DNA of 64,000 bases from Thinopyrum elongatum (Eukaryota > Streptophyta > Magnoliopsida > Poales > Poaceae). The stretch lies in contig CM022298.1 of NCBI GenBank assembly GCA_011799875.1, positions 729,785,111-729,849,110 of the forward strand. The letters are read 5' to 3'. The notes under the pieces were generated by a model, which saw only the letters and a program-made list of their open reading frames with translations, was not told the DNA's origin and ran no database searches. This document shows positions 47,385 to 57,913 of this stretch, one piece after another. Each line of letters starts with the position of its first letter. Positions within the stretch are counted from its first letter, which is position 1. The position numbers were made by a program, and so were the translations under genes.

Positions 47385-48026
47385 GTCCATCTAGAGGCAG
47401 CTAGCTCAATTATTGTATCCTTCTCTGAAAGTACCAGCTGACCAGCTGCTATCACATTCACATCCCCTCCTTCGCTAGGCAGGTAAATCGATCTGAAGCT
47501 CCATCGCCTTCACTAGTGTCAGATTGGAAGCGTTCCTACTCCCTGGAGGGAGCCGCTAGGCAGCAAGCAGCAAGTCCTGCCTAGGTACGGTAATATATAG
47601 ATCTCGTCTCAGATGCATACATCGTTTGTAGGTTGGCTTGCTCTTTGCAGATGGGGATGCACCATTGATCGCAGCTCTCTGGCAGATCAACTTTCCTCAA
47701 ATTTGCAGCTAGAGACTGCGCTGTCAAGCCGTACTGCACAACAAGGAGGGTCAAAATCAAAATTACTGCACAACAAGGAGTATTTGCGTCTGCACAACAA
47801 GGAGGGTCAAAATCAAAATTACTGCACAACAAGGAGTATTTGCGTAATATATAAATAAGTGAGTTATCTTAATTTGTTCGGTACTGCACATGTCGATGCT
47901 ACTTCATTCACTAGCTACTTGGGTAATTGGGGATTTGGATCTAGCTAGTAGCAGCATGTAGGCTCATACCGACACATGAGTTCGCTTTTGTTTCCAGGTT
48001 AAAAACGTAGTGACTGCAAATGGAAC
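47385..48026 (+). pseudogene. Partial copy B of the kinase gene 5' region
   Basis: It carries TCTAGAGGCAGCTAGCTCAA, the leader AGCTCCATCGCCTTCACTAG, a GT donor region, and ends in ACTGCAAATGGAACGCAC, only five codons of the first exon. It joins directly to copy C, as expected from unequal exchange. A 56-bp tandem repeat (units at 47736 and 47792, GCACAACAAGGAGGGTC) lies inside. Confidence 0.8.
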
Positions 48027-48449
48027 GCACAGGTTCGTCTAGAGGCACCTGCTAGCTCAATTGGTGTGTCCCTTCTCTGAAAGTGCCAACTGACCTGATT
48101 GGCTCATCCCTTCCTCCTCCCTTCAGTAGGCAGGTAAATCTGAAGCTCCATCGCCTTGGCTGGGCATCAAGCGGCAAGATGCTTATCCAGGTACGTACTA
48201 GTAGCTTCTTGTGTGAGATGTATATTTGGATCTTGATTGGCTTGCTCTTGCAGATGGTCTTCTGGCTAGCTTCAGTTTCATTGGCCTCTGCTGTTCGGGG
48301 ATCTGCCGTCTGCGGATTCATCTTTGATCGTAGCTCTCTTGCAGATCAATTTGCCACCAATTTGCAGCTAGACACTGCGCTATCAGGCTGCATGGGCTCG
48401 AGAAGAGTTTAAGTCGTATAAGTGCACAACAAAGGAGGGTCAAATTTTT
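48027..48449 (+). promoter_or_regulatory. Copy C: leader of the intact kinase gene
   Basis: It starts GTTCGTCTAGAGGCACCTGC after the copy B fragment and contains the conserved leader GAAGCTCCATCGCCTTGG and donor TCCAGGTACGTACTAG. It probably supplies the 5' UTR of the kinase whose ATG is at 49629, after removal of intron sequence that now contains a 993-bp insertion. No TATA box is convincing. Confidence 0.55.
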
Positions 48450-49442
48450 TTTTACGGTACATCATACTACTCAATATTGTGGGTAGTATTAAATTGATCC
48501 AATGGTCTGGCTAATTCCTAATTAGGGGTAAATTTGTCCTTTCCATGGTTTAATTATAATGATCCGTATAAATAATTAAAATATGATTACCAGCCTGCAC
48601 GCCGTCGTCCCCAACCTCCGCAATATCCCGACGCCGGCCATCCCAACCTCCGCCATCCCAGCTCCACTTGCAGGTCGCCGCCGGCCACCCCAACCTCCGC
48701 CATGGCGCCATCCCAGCTCAACTTGCAGGTCGCCACCGGCCACCCCAACCTCCACCATCCCAGCTCCACTTGCAGGCCGCCGCCCGCAGGACCTCCGTCA
48801 TCCCAACACTGCCTGCCCTTCTCCCGGCGTGTGCCCTCATCTCCATGGTGGTGCGCATCTCGGAAAGCTCATGTTACAATCCTAGCACACACTAATCCAT
48901 CACACACACTACTAATCAGGTGCCCCTTGCGCGCACACACATTCAAAAGTCAAAACTAAGCTACCAGACGCCCACCATCCATCCAGCACACGCACACAAG
49001 TCAGCAACACACATCCACTGGTACGAGAGGAGAGGGGAGGGACTGAGCTACCTACGTGAGGGAGGAAGGGTTTACAAGGACGACGTACGTCGTTCGCAAT
49101 GGTGGGCGTCAGTGGTGACTGGCGACGCAGAGAAGGAAGCGATCTAATTGGAGATCGGCGGCCGGAGGTGGCGTCCATGGTGTGGGGCTCCGTGCGATAG
49201 AGAGAGGCAGCTCATGTGCGTCCGAGTAGACGGCCGCTGAGCGGCTGCGTCGAACTGCTGGGCCCGCCTGTGTGCGTCGGCGACCTTGGCGTGTCCTTGG
49301 GCTGCCTGAGTCTTAATTTGATTAGTACCCAAAATACCCCTAAGATCTTAATATACTACCCAAATCATGCTGTAGTATCTGAAAATCCGGTGCGTTCGTC
49401 GACTTAAATGGACGGCTAATATATCTTAGATGTACCGTAAAA
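48450..49442. mobile_element. 993-bp inverted-repeat DNA element in the kinase 5' intron
   Basis: It starts TTTTACGGTACATC and ends GATGTACCGTAAAA, perfect 14-base inverted termini. The flanking sequence matches the kinase leader repeats, but a target duplication could not be assigned, so the superfamily is open. Inside is a GC-rich stretch with a 48-55 bp repeat (CATCCCAGCTC.ACTTGCAGG, near 48654, 48709 and 48757) with spurious ORFs. Confidence 0.75.
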
Positions 49443-49628
49443 GGTCTCGGTCTTCTTTTCGCATAATATATAGGCGAGTGATTGTAATTAGTTGTGTGCT
49501 GTGTATATCGGTCAATATTAGTTCATTAGTTAGCTACCTGAGAAATTGGGGGTCTGGGTCTGTATAGTAGGCTGATACATAATGAGTTTGCGCTTCTTTC
49601 CAGGTGATTACATATATACTGACTGCAA

Positions 49629-51464
49629 ATGGAACACAAAACTACTACCGCGCGAAGTGATCTAGAGCAGATATTAGTCGATGAAACCATGGAACCCATG
49701 GCCCTGCCATTATCACTTTTGAAGGACATCACAGGTGATTTCTCTGACGATCAGGAGATTGGACGTGGTGGATTTGCAGTGGTTTATAAGGTAGTATACA
49801 TGGCACGAGTGTTCCAATCTTTATCATGCTTGTCCTGAAAAATCAACCGATGCTTGACACATGTGAGTGTGATAGGGAATATTTGGCGATAAGGTGATCG
49901 CCGTGAAGAAGCTGTCCAACGCTTATATGCATGAAACCGAATTTGACCGAGAGATTGAATGCCTAATGCGGGCAAAGCACAAAAATGTAGTAAGATTTCT
50001 GGGATATTGTGATGACACACAAAGAAGTAGGGAAAGATTCGATGGAAAACATGTCATGGCAGAGATCCACCAAAGATTGCTCTGCTTCGAATATGTACGT
50101 AAAGAGAGTCTTGATAAGTACATCAACGGTAGGACCACATGGCCTCTAACTTTTCCCTTTATTTGCTTTGTTCATATATTACAAATTACGTAATCTATCA
50201 TATAGCATCTAGTATTCAAAAGTTAAGACATCAAGTATCTCAAATCATAAACCCGGTTTCTCCTCTCCCTTTATAGGTGCATATCGTGAGTGGGGAACGT
50301 GCTATAAAATAATCAAAGGGATCTGTGAGGGTCTGCAGTACCTTCACGATAACCATATTATTCACCTGGATCTGAAACCCGCCAATATACTGCTCGACGA
50401 TAACATGGAACCGAAAATTACTGATTTCGGCCTATCAAGATGCTTTGATGAAAATCAAAGCCGGGATATTACCAAAACTATATTAGGAACAATGTAAGCA
50501 GCTTACTCCTCTTTAAAGCTCAGCCTTTTGTGCTCTGTGATTTAAATTGCACAATCTTTGTTCATTAATCGATTTGGTCTTTTATATTTTCATCCAGAGG
50601 ATATTTGGCACCAGAAATTCGCGAAGGAGGTGTAATCGCACGCAGCGCTGACTTGTATAGTGTTGGTGTCATTATCCTAGAAATACTGACCGGGCAGAAG
50701 GGGTATCAAGATATTGGGGATGTAAGAACAAATATATGCCATTGCATATAAAGATAAAAGCTCAATTTCCTTTTTGTCTAAGAAGGATTGACTTTAAAAT
50801 AATGTTCACACTTTTTCATCGCATATGTATTTACATTTTAGTTTAAGATGTTGCACAATATCTTTTCTGGAAGCACAACTAATAGTGGAAAGCACAATTT
50901 GGCTTCTAAAGAATCAGCGAAGCAGATTGTTTTTGAGAGAGTTTTTGCTCTTTGTTTTGATGCTTCATTTCTGAAAGTGCAATTTACATGGTGATGGATC
51001 TGAGTTGAATCTATCGGACACAATTGATTTCTTAGAGAATTTTTGTTGTTAGTTTGATGCTTGAATGTATAAGGTTAGCATAGACTGCACATTTGACTTT
51101 CCTATGTAGAAAGATGTTTACTGATCCATTTCATAGACCATAACTCACCGTTGTAACTTTTTAGGTACTTGAAAGTTGGAGTGATAGATTGGAGAGATCA
51201 CAACGAGACACACTATGCGAGCAAATACGAGTATGCTATGAGATAGCTTTAGAGTGCAGGGAATTCAATCCAAAGATGAGACCACCTAGTGCACGAGATA
51301 TAATTGACAGGCTACACACAATGGAAAGTATCCAGGTACGTTCAAAATTTGAGTGTATGCATTTCTTCCTTTAGTTCCTAGGTGCTACAGATTTAGAATT
51401 TTTTAGTGTACCACTCGGATCCTTGCGCCTGGAACCATCTGAGCTGCTACAGTATGGGCTTTAG
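49629..51464 (+). CDS. Receptor-like cytoplasmic (non-RD) protein kinase, six exons
   Basis: Exons 49629-49790, 49876-50128, 50277-50493, 50598-50721, 51165-51335 and 51375-51464 join in frame (338 residues), with GT-AG introns at every junction. Visible motifs: [11 protein letters not shown] (ATP loop), VIAVKKL (catalytic Lys), [13 protein letters not shown] (catalytic loop; Leu replaces Arg, so a non-RD kinase), DFGLSR and GYLAPE. It therefore phosphorylates Ser/Thr residues, probably at the cell periphery. No signal peptide or transmembrane segment is seen, so it is cytoplasmic or has lost an ectodomain. The short tail contains [11 protein letters not shown], where relatives carry an MSP-like domain, so the C-terminus looks truncated. 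If exon 6 is not used, translation stops at 51374. Two partial 5' copies lie upstream. Confidence 0.85.
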
Positions 51465-51975
51465 TTGCACATCCCCGTTTCGACACTAGAACCCTTTTCA
51501 ACATATAATACTATCTCAGGTTGATAATATAAGTAGCTTTAGAATTTTTGCCACTCAAACATTTTTTAAAAGTTTGACCATCAATAAATAATTAGCAAAA
51601 AGGGAACGCCAAATTAATATTACTAGATAGATCGATATATATTCATAACATTTAATCATTTTAAAAGTTTTGGCACTAAAGTGACTTTTCATGCCAAGTT
51701 TTAGCACCAGTGATGTAATTGACTCTTTATTTTTTGCCGGGGCAATAGGAGTAGTATTGATTGTGAACATGGTCATGTCTTGTCTTCTAACTGCATGCAA
51801 AATTTCGTGAAGAAATACCATGTGTGGAGGTTTGGAAAAACAAGTTCAGTGCTCAAAAAAGATTTTTAGAACAACATTTTTTTACTAATTCTTTTGAATT
51901 CACTGTTGTGCTCGAGCTCCGAATTGAATTTCTTGTTTCCAACGCATGAATAATAGCAAAAGTGAATTTTTGTAG
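51465..51975. other. Intergenic spacer between the kinase and the MCTP gene
   Basis: No element signature recognised. It is AT-rich with short inverted words. It ends with a TAG at 51973-51975 that closes the reading frame upstream of the C2-domain gene. Confidence 0.5.
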
Positions 51976-52101
51976 GGCTGGTTTGACAAAATATTTTACT
52001 TTTCTACCGAGCCGGCTCAACTACCAGGCTCGGCATACGGTCTGGTCGAGACGAAACCACCGCTTCCCGTTAAAGTCGGCCAGTGCGGCGCGGCGACGAA
52101 G

Positions 52102-53157
52102 ATGGCATCGATCTACGACATGGTGGAGCCGATGTCGTACCTGTGTGTGAGCGTGGTGAAGGCGCGGGACCTGCCCACCATGGACATCACCGGCGCGCTG
52201 AACCCATACGTAGAGGTGAAGCTGGGAAACTTCAAGAGCGTGACGCGGCACCTAGAGAAGAACGCCAACCCGGTGTGGCGACAGATGTTCACCTTCTCTG
52301 CCGCCCACCTGCAGTCCAACCAGCTTGAGGTTATCGTCAGGCACAAGGACATTCTTCGTGCCGACTTTGTTGGCCGCGTCGTCTTCGACATGTCCAACAT
52401 CCCCAGCTGCATCCCACCTGACAGCCAGTTGGCCCCGCAATGGTACCACCTTTCCGATGCCCACGGCGAGAGGTTCCCCCATGGCAATAGCCTCGGCGAG
52501 ATTATGCTCGCCGTTTGGCTTGGCACGCAGCCCGACGAGGCCTTCCTGGAGGCGTGGCACTCGGGTATGCACTCCTTCTCCCGGGAGAGGCTCATGAACA
52601 CGCGCTCCAAGGTGTACTACTCCCCCAAGCTCATCTACCTCAAGGTCTTCATCATCACGGCGCAAGACCTCATCGGTGCTGAGAAGGACCGACCGCTCGC
52701 GGCGGCCATCGCCATCGCCAAGATCCAGATTGGCAACCAGATAAGGAGGACACGGCCGGGGCAACCGCATGGGTCGGCGAACCCGGCGTGGAACGAGGAG
52801 TTCATGTTCTTGGTCAGCGAGCCATTTGAGGACCCCCTGGTTGTGACGGTGGAGGAGAAGGTTGGCGCCGGGAGGGACGAGCCCATCGGCCGTGTTACCA
52901 TCCCGGTGGCGTCCCCGTATGTGCCGCGCAACGACCTGGTCAAGTCGGTGCCGTCAAAATGGTTCACCCTATTGCGCGGCCTGAGGGTGGATGAGGCAGC
53001 GGCGGACGTCACGACGGGGATCAAGCACCGAGAGCACTCCAGGACGTTCACCAGCAAGATCCAGCTCAGGATGAGCCTGGAGACGGCGTACCACGTGCTG
53101 GACGAGTCAACGTGCTACATCAGCGACCTGCATCCAGCGGCGGCGTTTTTACACTAG
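52102..53157 (+). pseudogene. MCTP/FTIP-like gene, 5' part (two C2 domains)
   Basis: The frame encodes C2-domain text MSYLCVSVVKARDLPTMDIT, GALNPYVEVKLGNFKSVTRH and WRQMFTFSAAHLQSNQLEVI (residues about 10-115), then a second C2 (KLIYLKVFIITAQDLIGAEK, residues about 175-290) and the linker TSKIQLRMSLETAYHVLDES. It matches plant multiple-C2 transmembrane proteins, which bind lipid and Ca2+ and act at ER-plasma membrane contacts and plasmodesmata. Conserved N-terminal text (PGSAYGLVETKPPLPVKVG) lies upstream in the same open frame, at 52024-52080, yet no in-frame ATG exists before 52102, so the original start appears lost. A TAG at 53155-53157, from an inserted 220 bp, ends it. One expected Ca2+-binding Asp is Asn (GALNPY). 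Confidence 0.85.
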
Positions 53158-53365
53158 CAATTTCGTCTCTTTTTTTTGTATATATGTCCCAAACAAACTT
53201 TTTGTTTTGCGGGAACCAAACAAACTATATTTGAAGTTGGAAATTTGCAAGGAAGTACGATTAGCATACTTGTGAAACGTTATTTTGCGTCTTCAGAGCT
53301 CAACGCATATATACCTGTCTTTTATAATCAAATATATATTTAACACGTATACTTGTTAATCGTGG
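53146..53365. mobile_element. 220-bp insertion in the MCTP coding region
   Basis: It is AT-rich and separates HPAA from KKLRKSAIGILEVEIL, which are continuous in the family. GGCG lies at both edges (left ends GCGGCG, right TGGGCG), a possible 4-bp target duplication. No inverted termini are visible. A spliced intron was tested by eye: the only donor before the stop, GTTTTTAC at 53145, shifts the frame against every nearby acceptor. Confidence 0.7.
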
Positions 53366-54670
53366 GCGAAGAAACTCCGCAAGAGCGCTATTGGCATCCT
53401 GGAGGTGGAAATCCTGGGCGCACGTGACCTGGCAGCGGGCGTGGAGAACCCGTACGTCGTCGCCAAGTACGGCAAGAAGTGGGTGCGCACGCGCACGCTC
53501 CTCAGCACCACGGCGCCGCAGTGGAATGAGCAGTACACCTGGGATGTGTTCGACGTCAGCACCGTCATCACCATCGCCGTCTTCAACGACTACCACGGCG
53601 ATGCCAATGACCAGAGGATCGGCAAGGTGCGCGTTCGCCTCGCCGCCCTCGAGACCGACCGCAAGTACACCCAGTGCTACGCGCTCATATTGCTGAGCCC
53701 GTCGGGGCTGAAGAAGATGGGGGAGCTCCATCTTGCCGTCCGCTTCACCTGCAAGTCATGGCCCAAAATGCTGGCCATGTACGGCAAACCACTGCTGCCC
53801 AAGGTGCACCACACCAACCCCATCCCCAAGCTGCAGCTGGACTACCTCCGGTTCCAGGCGATGCAGATGGTGGCGACGCGGCTGGGCAGGTCGGAGCCGC
53901 CGCTGCGGAGGGAGGTGGTGGAGTACGTGCTCGACGTGGACTCGCACATGTTCAGCCTGCGCCGGAGCAAGGCCAACTTCAACCGGATCACCTTGCTCTT
54001 CTCTGGCGGCGTCGCCGCCGCCAAATGGTTCGACGGCATCTGCAAGTGGAAGAACCCAATGACGACGATTTTGGTGCACGTGGTATACCTGAACCTGGTG
54101 TGCTGCCCAGGGTTGATCTTACCCGTCGTGTTCCTGTGCATGATCATTATCGGGGCGTGGAACTACTTCAGGCGTCCACAGGGGCCTCCACACATAGACA
54201 CGATGCTGTCACGCGTGGAGCTCGCGCACCCGAACGAGCTGAACGAGGAGTTCGATGTACTGCAGCCACCGCACATAGATGCAATGTTGCGGTGGTACAA
54301 TGATGTGTCGTACCATGACGAACTGGACGAGGAATTCGACACGTTCCCGACGTCCAAGCCCTCGGACACCGTGAGACGGAGATACGAACGGCTGCGGAGC
54401 CTGGCTTGGATGCTGCAGATGGTTGTCGGCAACCTGGCTGCGCAGGGAGAGCGCGCACAGTCACTGCTCCGCTGGCACGACCCCAGGTTGACGCCCCTCT
54501 TCATTGCGCTCTCGCTGGTGATGCCCGTCGTACTGTACTTGATTCCATTCCGGATGTTGACCATGGTGATGGGGTTGTACTTCCTCCGGCCGCCGTGGTT
54601 CCGAGGCAGGACCAACCTGCTCCTCAACTTGTACAGTCGTCTGCCTTCCAAGGACGACGTGATTCTATAA
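53366..54670 (+). pseudogene. MCTP/FTIP-like gene, 3' part (C2 domain plus transmembrane PRT_C region)
   Basis: The frame resumes at GCGAAGAAACTCCGC (KKLRKSAIGILEVEILGARD). It covers the third C2 (VENPYVVAKYGKKWVRTRT, residues about 5-115 from 53405), GELHLAVRFTCKSW, and LQLDYLRFQAMQMVATRLGR. It then runs through VEYVLDVDSHMFSLRRSKAN, a transmembrane stretch (TTILVHVVYLNLVCCPGLIL), and a second one near the end (IALSLVMPVVLYLIP). The C2-to-PRT_C order is as in MCTP proteins. An 81-base unit (PPHIDTMLSRVELAHPNELN and PPHIDAMLRWYNDVSYHDEL) is duplicated at 54185 and 54266. A few residues are missing before NPYVVAKYG compared with relatives. It stays open to a TAA at 54668-54670, but is separated from the first half by the insertion. 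Confidence 0.88.
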
Positions 54671-55530
54671 GGTTGATCCGTTGATACATACAACATGCAG
54701 GAGTTATTCTCTTTTCTTTCTTCGTTTTGGTTGACTATTTATGTGACCTTTTCTATATATGACTTTTCCGGATTCCATAGAACATTATTATTCACTTCGT
54801 TGTAACAAGTCTTTTTTTCTACTTCCTCATTCCCAAAATCTAAGGCGCGCTTGACTTCACATGATTTTTTATGCATGCCTTTGATCATGAATATATTACA
54901 AAGTATATGGATTGAACATGTAGAAATATATGGATTGAACATGTAGAAATGATATCATCGTATTTGTCTTGCAAAACAATTTTATTACATACGTGTTGTA
55001 GCAATTTTGTAGACATACAACAAGCGAAAATCACTGTCAGAGTTGTGCCATGAAGAATAGAAAAAGTCAAGTCCGCCTTATATTTTGAAAAGGAGGGAGT
55101 ACTATTTATTGTCTGTAATGCAGGGCTTTGATTGTAACTTCACTAGGCGCATTAGTGCTTATATCCGATGAAATAGGCTGGACAACTGCCGATTCATTAG
55201 AAGGTGCTGAAATTGTGTTGATCTCACATTATCGTAAAATTCATTCCTTTTTGTCGAGCAATTTTGAATGACAGCATTGCTTCTCACGTCAGAAGAAAAT
55301 GAAAGTTAATTATTTTAGTTTGTTCATTTGCCAAAATGAACCACAAGATTAGGTTAGATAAATGTTCACCTTTAGTTTTAGTGCTTCTATTTTAATGTGT
55401 ATCAGTTTCCAAAAATGTTCTATCATTCTGTGAAAAGTTGTAGTACATGAACAGAAATATTCACATAGTTTGTGCTTAATGATTTTCAAAATAATAAATA
55501 CTACGTAGTCAGGTGCTGTTGCCGTAGTAG
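54671..55530. other. Downstream spacer with minor repeats
   Basis: ATATGGATTGAACATGTAGA is repeated at about 54904 and 54928. CTTATATTTTGAAAAGGAGG followed by GAGTA at about 55076-55100 looks like one end of a Stowaway-type MITE, but the other end was not found. No gene is present. Confidence 0.5.
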
Positions 55531-56015
55531 TCAGGTGCTCTGCTCGCGTCCAGCAATGATGTTGTATTTGCTTGTCGTATATGCTCCGCTCGCTGCTTTG
55601 CTGTGTAGCAATTCTTTGGTGGGTCCCTAGGTCTTAGTCGACTGACACTTAATCAAGTCTCAGTCAAGTGATATAATATGCAAGAAAGAAAAAAAAATGG
55701 AAAAGATAATTTTGCACAGATCTCAATGTAAGATCTCATGAATATAGCATTGACTGGGAAATAACCAAGTCTCAGTCGACTAAGATTTAGCAAAACTGTT
55801 GTTTGGTTGTAGCTACTGATGTGATCCAAATTTTGGGCAGCAGCTGATGCCGATGGAGATTGTCACCCAATACAAGGTGTGTAGGTGAGGTGAGCTTCTA
55901 GCTCATGGCAAGCGATATATAGACAGACGCTCCCACAAAACCCTCGAGAATTAATGGGCCAGGCAAATTAAGGCTTCAAGCTGATTTTTATACGATACTC
56001 TTAGCCATTTTTCTC
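55531..56015 (+). repeat. Direct duplication, copy 1
   Basis: Text CAGGTGCTCTGCTCGCGTCC at 55531, GATGGAGATTGTCACCCAAT and GGCAAGCGATATATA (about 55850-55920), ending near TACTCTTAGCC (about 56005), is repeated in the same order at 61737-62095 with differences. It contains a MITE absent from copy 2. Confidence 0.85.
55630..55797. mobile_element. Palindromic MITE in duplication copy 1
   Basis: The left end GGTCTTAGTCGACTGACACT and the inverted right end AATCTTAGTCGACTGAGACT mirror each other; 168 bp. It is missing from copy 2, so it was inserted after or lost from one copy. Confidence 0.65.
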
Positions 56016-56984
56016 CACCAGGGCTATATCTTACCTGCAGGGAGACAAGCTAACACCTCTGCGCGAGGCTAGTAGGCCGATCCAATACTGTAGTTCCACT
56101 AGCGGTTTTGGGAAGCTACATGTCGACTTATCTTAATACTTGATGTACAACTTTTTTTGTATGCACGCATAATATCTTTTTATACACATTGAACATTTTT
56201 TCTATACATGATAATTTCTTTTTCAAATTCATGGTTGAAACATTCTTGAGTACATGCAAAGTATTTTCAAATACACCTTGAACTTTTTTAAATGGTACGA
56301 TACATTTTTGTTCAAACTACGTAAACATTATTTTAACATTAGCAAAAAAATTCAAAAATGTCACGAACTTTTTTTGTGGTACAGAACAATTTTTAATCAA
56401 TTATAAATCACATGAACTTTTTTGTTTAAATGTCACGAACACGTTTGTAGTGGTACAGATTTTTCAAAAACAATTATGAACAGTTTTTAGATTGTATATT
56501 TTAGAAGGTGACAAATAGTTTTTAATAGTACGAAATGTTTTCTAAAAATTGTGCAAACGTTGGTTTTGATTGTGTAAATATTTTGGAAAATACCACCAAC
56601 AATTTTTTTAAACATGTGAACATTTTCTAAATATCAGGAATAATTATAAAATGTCATGAACATCTATTTGAATGCTATGAACATTTTCCAAAAATTGCAC
56701 AAACATTTGTTTTTACATTGCATGATTATTTTTTAGATGCATGAACCCATTTAAAAACTTTAAGTAAATTAATCTCTGGAACATATGTATTTAAATATTT
56801 AGATAACATGAACAAAACTAAAAAGGAAAAGAAAACAAAATGAAAACCAACGAATGAACCAAGCGATAGGTCTATACTGGGCCAACCCACTAGAAGCTGG
56901 CGAGTGCACGCTCTGTCTCATGGGTGCTGATATGTCTCGCTTCACGCGAGATGAGAGGAAGTCTAGCCGAAGGGGCAGGGCGAG
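56016..56984. other. Low-complexity spacer
   Basis: TTT/AAA-rich with CATGAAC- and ATTTTC-type words that recur at 62100-62460, probably diverged parts of the same repeat. No gene is present. Confidence 0.5.
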
Positions 56985-57425
56985 TTTGGCTGGTCCAGGT
57001 ACTTCTTGCAATTCCTCATTCAGTGTCATTTAGCTTTGAAGTAGAAACATTCAGTCTTAGTAGTAGCTCTGCCCTTGTTCCTTTTCTGGGACACGGTCGA
57101 ATTGGCACCATTAGGTTTCTTTTTGGACTTGCCTTTCTTTTTGAAATTGTCTGTCTTGTTCACCATCAACACTTGATTAGTATTCTTCTGCATTTCCGCC
57201 TCAGTTGTCTTGAGCATAGCGAACAACTCGTCTATAGTCTTGTCCGTTCCCATCATGTTGCAATTCATGATAAACCCGTTGTAAGACGGGGGTGGGGCGT
57301 GGGGAGTAAAACGAGAACTATGTCAGTTCAGAGTGTCGCTGGAATTCCAAATTCCAAAGCAACATGTATATCACAATAGCCAGCCAAATTAATAATATGC
57401 TCACTGACCGAAGATCCTTCGGGCA
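56985..57425 (-). pseudogene. Copia gag remnant (minus strand)
   Basis: On the minus strand the text includes SYNGFIMNCNMMGTDKTIDE, TNQVLMVNKTDNFKKKGKSK and KTECFYFKAK. This follows the Copia gag order, ending in a zinc knuckle (CX2CX4HX4C) whose second Cys is now Phe and which is interrupted by stops (H*MRNCKKYL). Upstream text (TSVSEHIINLAGYCDIHVAL type, frameshifted) reaches the Gypsy LTR at 57429, whose insertion apparently cut the Copia element. The preceding fragment is not coding. Confidence 0.7.
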
Positions 57426-57428
57426 TGT

Positions 57429-57901
57429 TGACGGTGTCCTGGATTATGGGGTGCTCACCACGTGGGCCTGCCATTCAAGGGCCAGGCCAAGGACCCACCG
57501 ACAACCAAAGAATGGGCCACAAATGCCGTGGCCCTCAGCGTACTCAAGATGGAACCCTTCAAGACTTGGTGTATACTTCAAGGCATAGTCAACTGATCGG
57601 CATGTTTATCCCTAGATGTAGCCGACATACTTGTAACCCTAGATATCCTCAGTGCCTATATAAGCTGAGGGCTTTAGTCTGTAGAGGCAGGTCAGAACTC
57701 ATTCATACGATCTCCAGGTAGATCATACTGTACTTTGTACCCCATCACAGTCAATATAACAAGAGAAAGACGTAGGGTTTTACCTCTTCGAGAGGGCCCG
57801 AACCTGGGTAAAAACCATGTCTTTCTCTACATCCTATTACCATCTAGCCAAGACCACCAGCTCGGGACCCTACCCGAGATCCGCCAGTTTTAGCACCGAC
57901 A
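57429..57901 (+). repeat. Gypsy-type LTR (473 bp)
   Basis: It starts TGACGGTGTCCTGGATTATG and ends TTTTAGCACCGACA; it contains the TATA-like CCTATATAAGC (57655-57664) and CCCGAACCTGGGTAAAAACC (about 57805), as in Gypsy LTRs. TTGGTGGCC right after it resembles a primer site interrupted by the next element. The rest of the element is missing. Confidence 0.75.
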
Positions 57902-57913
57902 TTGGTGGCCCAT

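Noticed and set aside
52113..52770. Minus-strand ORFs of 165 and 172 residues opposite the MCTP gene
   Set aside because: Antisense shadows of high-GC coding DNA.
53145..53371. Intron hypothesis for the MCTP interruption
   Set aside because: The only GT before the in-frame stop gives a frameshift with each nearby AG. I keep an insertion as the better explanation, though transcripts could overturn it.
53674..54303. 209-residue ORF overlapping the MCTP 3' part in another frame
   Set aside because: It is a GC-rich shadow of the real MCTP frame, which matches the family throughout.
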